DNA of 18,351 nt from JBBIWA01 sp037439425 (lineage in GTDB: Bacteria; Acidobacteriota; Blastocatellia; RBC074). The notes under the pieces were generated by a model. It ran no database searches, was not told the origin of the DNA, and saw nothing but the letters and a program-made list of their open reading frames with translations. The DNA is taken from contig JBBIWA010000099.1 in NCBI GenBank assembly GCA_037439425.1, positions 1 to 18,351 of the forward strand. The letters run 5' to 3'. The position numbers and the translations under genes are program-made. Positions within the stretch are counted from its first letter, which is position 1. Every line of letters starts with the position of its first letter. Positions 14,971-18,351 of this stretch are shown one piece after another.

Positions 14971-14985
14971 GCCTCAGGCTGAGGC
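14971..14985. repeat. Near-perfect palindrome in the gap between Uma2 and propeller 2
   Basis: GCCTCAG-G-CTGAGGC has 7-base arms around a single base. It may be an operator or a short hairpin (6-bp stem, GGC loop). No T-tract follows. Confidence 0.35.
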
Positions 14986-15051
14986 ATAGCTGCTGCGCAC
15001 TGAGGTGGCCTATTCGGCAGGATCGCAGCACCAGTGATTGACCGCATAATC

Positions 15052-15067
15052 TTACTTCGCTAAGTAA
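15052..15067 (-). terminator. Weak A/T hairpin after the Uma2 gene
   Basis: TTACTT (15052-15057) and AAGTAA (15062-15067) form a 6-bp stem with a 4-nt loop, 20 bases past the Uma2 stop. The low stability and lack of a U-run make it doubtful. Confidence 0.2.
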
Positions 15068-15087
15068 ATTGTCTTCTCGTTTGGGAG

Positions 15088-15651
15088 CTAGCGGAAAAGA
15101 TCATCCACCAGCATGCGCCAGCCAGGGACAGCCGGTTCGGCTTCGGCAAGCTCACCGCGCCGGTAGATAATGGGAGGATGCGGGGTGCTGGCCTTATAAA
15201 CTTTCACCACATCCTCGCTCAACAAGTCCACGCCCCACACGACGAGCGTGCCTGCCACAAAGTAGTCACGGCGTTTGTCGGCCAGTTCGCGCTCGGCTTG
15301 CGGGCTGTAATCATTTTTGCTGCGCACTTCGACCGCAAAGACGGGTGCGCCTTCAAAGAAATCCATCTCCGTCTCAGCAGTTGGCCCAGGGCCAACGTAC
15401 CAAGCAGCATCAGGTCTGAATGATTCGCGGTGCGGCAAGTTCACCAGAAAGCCAGCATTGTCCGCGACGGCAAAGCCGCCGCCGTGAGTCTGCTCGTAAT
15501 CGTCCAGGCTGCGCCAGATGCGGCTGCTAGCCCGGTTGGGCTTTCGACCTGTCGGTATAAATCGAACCAGCTCCCCATTAACGATTTCAGCTTTGCCGTG
15601 TTCTGGCACGCGGTAGAGGTCTTCGACCGTCGCTCTAACTTTGGTGCTCAT
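15088..15651 (-). CDS. Uma2 family (DUF820) PD-(D/E)XK endonuclease-like protein
   Basis: The 187-residue cytosolic protein starts at ATG 15651-15649, with GAGG 6 bases upstream. It follows the Uma2 layout: A-E-I-V-N-G-E-L-V near residue 21-29, then F-R-P-D (Asp81), then V-F-A-V-E-V-R-S (Glu108), then D-K-R-R-D-Y-F-V-A-G (Lys126) and V-V-W-G-V-D. Asp81 and Glu108 are the expected metal-binding pair of the restriction-endonuclease-like fold. Uma2 genes are abundant as scattered copies in cyanobacteria and in some acidobacteria and other soil bacteria; their biological role is not settled. Here the gene sits between two envelope propeller genes, 67 bases from the upstream stop, with no methyltransferase, antitoxin or transposase nearby. 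The active site looks intact. Confidence 0.88.
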   Translation of the reverse strand: MSTKVRATVEDLYRVPEHGKAEIVNGELVRFIPTGRKPNRASSRIWRSLDDYEQTHGGGFAVADNAGFLVNLPHRESFRPDAAWYVGPGPTAETEMDFFEGAPVFAVEVRSKNDYSPQAERELADKRRDYFVAGTLVVWGVDLLSEDVVKVYKASTPHPPIIYRRGELAEAEPAVPGWRMLVDDLFR

Positions 15652-15718
15652 CGCTTACCTCACGAGGCTTTCAGCCAATGATGATCCCCTCGGCCAGGTC
15701 AATCCGTCCTGGTCGGAA

Positions 15719-16972
15719 TTATTCCAGCCCCCACATCGCCAGCGTCGAGTTATCTTTCACCAAAATTCGATCGCCTGCGATGACCGGATGAGCCCAGGTT
15801 TCACTGTCAGCCACCTTGTAACGTTTGAGCTCTTCGTAGCCTTTGCCTGAGACTCTAGCCACAATCAATTCAGCGTCATTGGTGAGCCAGAACATCACTT
15901 GGCCAGCAATCACCATCGCGGCGTTCTCGCCCTGTCTGGCTGGACCTTTCCAGAGCGTCTGGCCGGTGGCAGCATTGAGACAAAAGAACTGCCCTTTATT
16001 CTTGTGCGACAGGCCAAAGAGTAGATTGCCGCTCAGGATCGGCGAGTTCATATACATCGAAACATCGTTGTTCTGCCAGACCATCTCGGCACTCCATTGG
16101 CCGTCGCGATACGAAGGCCTGAGGGCGAAGACGCCCTTGTTGATGCCGGAAAAAATCAGTAGGTCCTGATAGACCACCGGCGTGACGATGTTCTGCTCGT
16201 ATTCAGTGGTGAAAGGAAGCTGCCACAGCAGCCCGCCATTGTTCGGCCAGATGCTGATGATATGTGATTGTGACTGAGTGATGATGTGCCACGTGCCTTT
16301 GATTTCGACCACGATGGGTGAAGCATAGCCAGGGCCATCGCCATTCCATTGCCACTTCACCGCGCCTGTCGCCGCATCGAGCGCCATCAAAGCTCCCTGC
16401 TTATCTCCGCCGACGTGGACGATCAGCAACCCGCGCTCAACGAGCGGCGACATGGCAGTGCCGAATTCTGGGGCGGTGTTTTTGAACTGGTCCTTGAAAT
16501 CTTTTCGCCAGAGCGCTTTCCCTGTCGCTGCATCGTAGCAGGAGAGCACTCCGCCTACGCCGAGAGTGTAAAGCTTCCCGCTGCTGAACACTGGCGTCGA
16601 ACGCGGCCCCTGTTTGTGCTTGCCGACAATGAACTGAGTCGTCAATGCCATTCTGTAAGTCACTTCATAGCCGTCCTGCCACAGCAGCTTTCCCGAATCG
16701 AGATCGAAGCACGAAACGACTTCGCGGCTGCCTTGCCGCGAAAGCTGAAAGACCCGGTTGCTCGCTACGACCGGAGATGAATGTCCTTCGCCGACACTGA
16801 CTTTCCATTTCAGCTTCAGGGCGGCTGGCCAGGCGGTTGGCTCCCTAAATCCCACAACCACTCCGTCGCGCTTCGGACCGCGCCATTGCGGCCACTCCTG
16901 CGCCCGGGCGAGCTGAATGACCGCCACCAGACCCAAAAGGATTGAAGCAGTCCAGATACTGCTTGAGCGCAT
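15719..16972 (-). CDS. Secreted PQQ-like beta-propeller protein 3 (WPQWRGP type)
   Basis: The start is ATG 16972-16970, with GGAGGG 8 bases upstream, in preference to the 15-codon longer frame. The 417-residue product has a signal peptide (1-24, A-R-A|Q) followed by W-P-Q-W-R-G-P (27-33). Blades show F-D-L-D-S-G-K-L-L-W, Y-D-A-A-T-G-K-A-L-W, L-D-A-A-T-G-A-V-K-W, I-W-P-N-N-G-G-L-L-W and L-N-A-A-T-G-Q-T-L-W, the PQQ/BamB-type repeat. It differs greatly in sequence from propellers 1 and 2, so it is not a recent duplicate. No dehydrogenase or other catalytic domain is seen. It follows the reductase gene by 76 bases and precedes Uma2 by 67 bases, so the three could share a transcript. The product is probably periplasmic; its function is unknown. 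Confidence 0.85.
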   Translation of the reverse strand: MRSSSIWTASILLGLVAVIQLARAQEWPQWRGPKRDGVVVGFREPTAWPAALKLKWKVSVGEGHSSPVVASNRVFQLSRQGSREVVSCFDLDSGKLLWQDGYEVTYRMALTTQFIVGKHKQGPRSTPVFSSGKLYTLGVGGVLSCYDAATGKALWRKDFKDQFKNTAPEFGTAMSPLVERGLLIVHVGGDKQGALMALDAATGAVKWQWNGDGPGYASPIVVEIKGTWHIITQSQSHIISIWPNNGGLLWQLPFTTEYEQNIVTPVVYQDLLIFSGINKGVFALRPSYRDGQWSAEMVWQNNDVSMYMNSPILSGNLLFGLSHKNKGQFFCLNAATGQTLWKGPARQGENAAMVIAGQVMFWLTNDAELIVARVSGKGYEELKRYKVADSETWAHPVIAGDRILVKDNSTLAMWGLE

Positions 16973-17048
16973 ATCTTCTTCCCTCCGGTTACGACCCTCT
17001 CCAGGCAGAGGTGCCACCGATACGCCTTCCTATCAGGCGCAATTCCTC

Positions 17049-17945
17049 TCACTCTACCTGTAATCCGGCGAGCTTTTCAAAGATGCGCACCAGACTTTGC
17101 GTGCCATCATTGCCACGGCCTTCAGCTTCGACGGCAGCAAGCATTTGATGAGCGAGAGCAGCGCCTGGTAGCGGCGTATGATTGTCTTGCGCGGCTTCGA
17201 GCACCAGCCGCAGGTCCTTCTGTTGCAGCTTGACCATGAAAGCCGGAGCGAAATCGCGCTCGATCATCTTTTTGCCCAGCACTTCGAGCGCCCAGGAATT
17301 GGCCGCGCCGCCTGTCAAGGCCTGATGCAGCGTCGGCAGGTCCAACCCGCATTTGGCACCGAAGACCAATGCTTCACATACTGCAATCAGATTGACTCCC
17401 GTCATGATCTGATTGCAGAGCTTGGCTGATTGGCCGCTGCCTGAAGGACCGAAGTGAGAGATCCGTTTGCCCATCGCTGCCAACACCGGGCGGCACCGTT
17501 CCAGCGCCGCTTTATCGCCGCCCACAAAGATCGTCAACGTAGCTTCGATGGCGCCCTTCTCTCCACCTGAGACGGGCGCGTCGAGCCAGCTTAATCCACG
17601 CGCGGCAGCTTCCTCTGCTAGCTCTCGTGTGATCTTGGGCGAAATCGTGCTCATATCGATGATCACTGCGCCAGACCGCGCGCCCGCGAAGATGCCTTGC
17701 TCTCCGCGCGCGACGGCTACCACATCAGGCGAATCGGTCACCATCGTAATCACGACGTCGCTGGCAGAGGCGACCTCAGCAGGAGTCTTTCGAGCGCGCA
17801 CTTCACCTAATGAAGCGGCTTCGGCAGCAAAACGTTCAGCTTTGCCAGCCGTGCGCGTAGCTACAGTCAACGAAAATCCTGCTTTAAGTAGATTGCGCGC
17901 CATTGGCGCACCCATAATGCCAAGACCAATAAAACCAACCTGCAT
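17049..17945 (-). CDS. NAD(P)-dependent beta-hydroxyacid dehydrogenase (2-hydroxy-3-oxopropionate reductase / 3-hydroxyisobutyrate dehydrogenase family)
   Basis: The start is ATG 17945-17943, with GAGGAGG 5 bases upstream; a 17-codon longer frame only translates repeat DNA. The 298-residue cytosolic enzyme has the dinucleotide-binding G-L-G-I-M-G at 7-12, D-A-P-V-S-G-G at 122-128 (substrate-binding Ser126), and the catalytic Lys175 with Asn178 in G-S-G-Q-S-A-K-L-C-N-Q. Beta-strand 2 ends V-A-T-R-T (Arg31), with no acidic residue, which usually indicates preference for NADP(H). The N-terminus and the end E-K-L-A resemble E. coli GarR, which reduces tartronate semialdehyde to glycerate. The substrate cannot be fixed between that and 3-hydroxyisobutyrate or related beta-hydroxyacids. 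No glyoxylate carboligase or glycerate kinase gene is in the window. A hairpin-bearing repeat sits immediately upstream of its ribosome binding site. Confidence 0.92.
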   Translation of the reverse strand: MQVGFIGLGIMGAPMARNLLKAGFSLTVATRTAGKAERFAAEAASLGEVRARKTPAEVASASDVVITMVTDSPDVVAVARGEQGIFAGARSGAVIIDMSTISPKITRELAEEAAARGLSWLDAPVSGGEKGAIEATLTIFVGGDKAALERCRPVLAAMGKRISHFGPSGSGQSAKLCNQIMTGVNLIAVCEALVFGAKCGLDLPTLHQALTGGAANSWALEVLGKKMIERDFAPAFMVKLQQKDLRLVLEAAQDNHTPLPGAALAHQMLAAVEAEGRGNDGTQSLVRIFEKLAGLQVE

Positions 17946-17950
17946 CGCTA

Positions 17951-17957
17951 CCTCCTC
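17951..17957 (-). promoter_or_regulatory. Reductase ribosome binding site overlapping repeat copy A
   Basis: GAGGAGG on the minus strand is 5 bases before ATG 17945. Six of its seven bases belong to the sequence shared with repeat copy B, so the mobile or expanding repeat appears to abut or supply the site. Confidence 0.7.
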
Positions 17958-17992
17958 AGAAAAACCCTGGGTACGCACGCATCCTTGCGTGC
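17952..17992. repeat. Repeat copy A with hairpin
   Basis: It is 41 bases, matching copy B (18082-18122) with one mismatch. It contains ACCCTGGGTACGCACGC at 17964-17980 and a 7-bp hairpin (GCACGCA 17975-17981, loop TCCT, TGCGTGC 17986-17992). In the reductase transcript the hairpin lies upstream of the ribosome binding site. Confidence 0.9.
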
Positions 17993-18081
17993 TCATTGGG
18001 GCTGAAAATCTTGCCCGCTAGATCAGCGTGCGCTCGTGAGGGTTTGATCGTCTCTCCCGCGTCGCAGCGCGAGCTGAATGA

Positions 18082-18122
18082 CTCCTCCGAAAAACCCTGG
18101 GTACGCACGCATCCTTGCGTGC
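18082..18122. repeat. Repeat copy B with hairpin
   Basis: It has 40 of 41 bases identical to copy A; the hairpin GCACGCA / TGCGTGC is at 18105-18122. Confidence 0.9.
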
Positions 18123-18176
18123 CTGTCCTCGTTAAGCAAGCCATTACTTGAGACCGAGCACACTAGCGTGCGATCC

Positions 18177-18200
18177 AAGTCTTTCATCAAGTCTTTCATC
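18177..18200. repeat. 12-bp tandem duplication
   Basis: AAGTCTTTCATC is present twice head to tail (18177-18188, 18189-18200), inside the spacer that follows copy B. Confidence 0.85.
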
Positions 18201-18210
18201 ATCTCAGGGC

Positions 18211-18225
18211 GTCGTCCGGGACGAC
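18211..18225. repeat. Palindrome in the B-C spacer
   Basis: GTCGTCC and GGACGAC are exact 7-base arms around one G. Confidence 0.5.
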
Positions 18226-18239
18226 ATCAACGACTCCCG

Positions 18240-18276
18240 CGGAAAATCCTGGGCCGGCACGCCTCCGGCGTGTCGG
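18240..18276. repeat. Repeat copy C, degenerate, with compensated hairpin
   Basis: It begins GGAAAATCCTGGG, matching the GAAAAACCCTGGG of A and B with a few changes. The stem CCGGCACGCC (18254-18263) pairs with GGCGTGTCGG (18267-18276) with one G-T wobble. The loop-closing pair is C-G, where A and B have A-T. Confidence 0.75.
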
Positions 18277-18308
18277 TCTTCGTCGAGCAAGCCATTACCG
18301 CAGAGCGA

Positions 18309-18336
18309 GCACGCTAGAAGCGTACGTACCCAGGGT
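18309..18336. repeat. Inverted copy of the repeat end
   Basis: GCGTACGTACCCAGGGT (18320-18336) is the reverse complement of ACCCTGGGTACGCACGC in copies A and B with one mismatch in 17. It is preceded by CACGCTAGA, which recurs in degraded form after copies A (near 18020) and B (near 18160). Confidence 0.8.
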
Positions 18337-18351
18337 CTTATCATCTCAGGG

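Larger units (their letters stand above)
17946..18351. other. Non-coding repeat cluster, runs off the right edge
   Basis: This 406-base stretch has no gene. It consists of at least three degenerate copies of one unit. Starts are offset by 130 bases (A to B) and about 151 bases (B to C). Each has a left-end hairpin and most keep a right-end motif around CGCTAGA. B and C also share AGCAAGCCATTAC (18135-18147, 18286-18298) and ATCATCTCAGGG (18198-18209, 18340-18351). The last motif reaches the window edge, so more units may follow. The open frames across it only translate the repeats. Confidence 0.8.

Noticed and set aside
12061..16972. PQQ-dependent alcohol/methanol dehydrogenases
   Set aside because: The proteins are only about 420-440 residues and lack the vicinal cysteine pair and catalytic acid region. 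PQQ-like blades alone do not show an enzyme.
17956..18144. Minus-strand 62-codon frame and plus-strand frame 18078-18317
   Set aside because: Both translate the repeat copies; the recurring T-Q-G-C-V-R-T-Q-G-F is repeat DNA, not a gene.
17946..18351. CRISPR array
   Set aside because: Units are spaced 130-151 bases apart, degenerate and partly inverted, with repeated spacers and no cas genes.

Overview
The window looks like chromosomal DNA of an acidobacterium, most probably of the Blastocatellia type. This is an inference from gene content: a long Oar-like TonB-dependent receptor with an N-terminal carboxypeptidase-regulatory domain, three secreted beta-propellers carrying a W-P-Q-W-[RG]-G-P motif, a secreted S9C peptidase, a Uma2 nuclease, and near-consensus AGGAGG ribosome binding sites in front of most genes. 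No 16S or other marker is present, so the assignment is tentative.

Plus-strand block, positions 1-3934: the 3' end of groEL, then a roughly 590-base gap rich in perfect inverted repeats, a DoxX-family membrane protein, a 359-base gap with no convincing gene, and a full-length LonA protease. In Lon the catalytic and nucleotide-binding residues fall at almost the same numbers as in E. coli Lon. A hairpin separates lon from a convergent gene.

Minus-strand block, positions 17945 down to 4045. In transcription order it contains a GarR/3-hydroxyisobutyrate-dehydrogenase-like reductase, propeller 3, a Uma2 nuclease, propeller 2, propeller 1, a DPP5-like S9C peptidase (27 bases after propeller 1, probably one transcript), the Oar-like receptor with a strong terminator, a secreted protein with a carboxypeptidase-regulatory-like domain plus five TPRs, and a small secreted protein of unknown function. 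Most products carry signal peptides, so this is largely a cell-envelope block. Extracellular peptide hydrolysis (DPP5-like) and TonB-dependent uptake could work together, but only gene proximity supports this.

Right edge, positions 17946-18351: non-coding DNA made of at least three degenerate copies of a hairpin-bearing repeat. Copies A and B share 40 of 41 bases. Copy C keeps its hairpin through a compensatory change, and a near-perfect inverted copy of the left end lies at the far right. Copy A overlaps the ribosome binding site of the reductase gene. This is the least conventional structure in the window; I see no defence system, phage, insertion sequence with transposase, CRISPR array, tRNA or rRNA.
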